Assembly (NCBI GenBank): GCA_038380795.1
Contig: CM076266.1
Span: 15,722,145 to 15,786,144 of the forward strand
DNA length: 64,000 bases
Reading direction: 5' to 3'
From: Pyrocephalus nanus
Taxonomy: Eukaryota > Chordata > Aves > Passeriformes > Tyrannidae
Of the stretch, positions 63,513-64,000 are shown in pieces. The notes beneath the pieces are model-generated. The model did not search any database, had not been told where the DNA came from, and worked only from the letters and a program-made list of their open reading frames with translations. Position 1 is the first letter of the stretch. Every line of letters starts with the position of its first letter. Position numbers and translations under genes: made by a program.

Positions 63513-64000
63513 GAAGATTCATAGACCAGAAACTTCTAGGCCATATCAGCTACCTCACCTAAACTAGATGTCCACCAACAGGTAACAACTCCAGGAGACA
63601 GCAGCTGCCAACTCAAGCCAATCCCCAACGACTCTGTGGCACTGCTCCCATGACTGCAGGGGATGGCTCTTTTCTTCTTTAAAACATCTCCACAGCAAGG
63701 GGCCAATTAGAGCATCCTGGTCTTACTAGCCTTTTAATGGCAAGCATAAATAGGCCCTTATGTATTCAAATCAGCAGCAAATGAGTGGTGAAGGTCACAG
63801 GATGCTTAAATGACTATACAACGTGCTTCCTCTGATTTCTGGAGAAAGCACTAAAAAAGTTTAGCCATCAGATCTTCTAACTTGTCTAGTCATAGTAACT
63901 ACTGGTGCAGCTATGCCTCACAGACAGTATTTCAGGTTTGTCTCTTTCAGCATCAAGTTCCTGGCCAGCCATTCCCAAAAATAATACACTTTGTGGAGCA
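63513..64000. other. Unique sequence at window edge
   Basis: No gene seen. It could contain a diverged remainder of the LTR, but I cannot recognise it. Confidence 0.6.

Noticed and set aside
1..64000. tRNA, rRNA, CRISPR arrays, phage or bacterial systems
   Set aside because: I saw no tRNA B-box, no regularly spaced repeats with unique spacers, and no prokaryote-like gene packing.

Overview
This window looks like non-coding DNA from a bird. The evidence is the repeat content. At least five copies of the avian-type CR1 non-LTR retrotransposon are recognisable by their 3' ends, which carry the characteristic ATTCTRTG-type repeats and the 'ggttggaagggacc' block. An older, strongly decayed CR1 relative is also present. 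Repeats are sparse (about 3 kb of CR1 by my reading), base composition is moderate to AT-rich, and CpG is depleted. There is no operon-like packing and there are no bacterial or phage genes. A crocodilian or turtle is possible but fits the low repeat load less well. I cannot name the species or the locus.

I found no protein-coding gene I can defend. The long open frames (up to 217 codons) are either decayed CR1 reverse-transcriptase tails or chance frames in low-complexity or GC-rich stretches. The window therefore reads as an intergenic or long-intron segment. One weak exon candidate stands out: 56,170-56,361 (+) has an acceptor-like site just upstream, coding-like codon choice, a stop, and an AATAAA signal about 490 bases later.

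Layout: 1-16.2 kb is unique sequence with a few microsatellites. 16.2-18.8 kb holds two separate minus-strand CR1 insertions. 18.8-33.3 kb is unique sequence with simple repeats and one 72-bp inverted repeat. 33.3-34.3 kb is an ancient plus-strand CR1 interrupted by about 300 bp of other sequence. 36.6-36.84 kb is a small CpG-rich cluster containing an 88-bp imperfect inverted repeat with two opposed SOX-type sites. 43.6, 47.4-47.6 and 51.8 kb hold short CR1 tails. 46.45 kb has a 26-bp palindrome framed by direct repeats, and 55.0 kb a 16-bp minisatellite. 57.4-57.6 kb holds a near-perfect 58-nt hairpin followed by POU/homeodomain-like motifs and a CpG cluster. The final 0.5 kb starts with what looks like the 5' edge of an avian LTR fragment.

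The two best leads are the hairpin at 57,397-57,454, which could be a small-RNA precursor or a tiny palindromic transposon relic, and the CpG/SOX inverted-repeat element at 36.6-36.84 kb. Both need cross-species alignment and small-RNA or chromatin data to interpret. Nothing here suggests a complete new multi-gene system.
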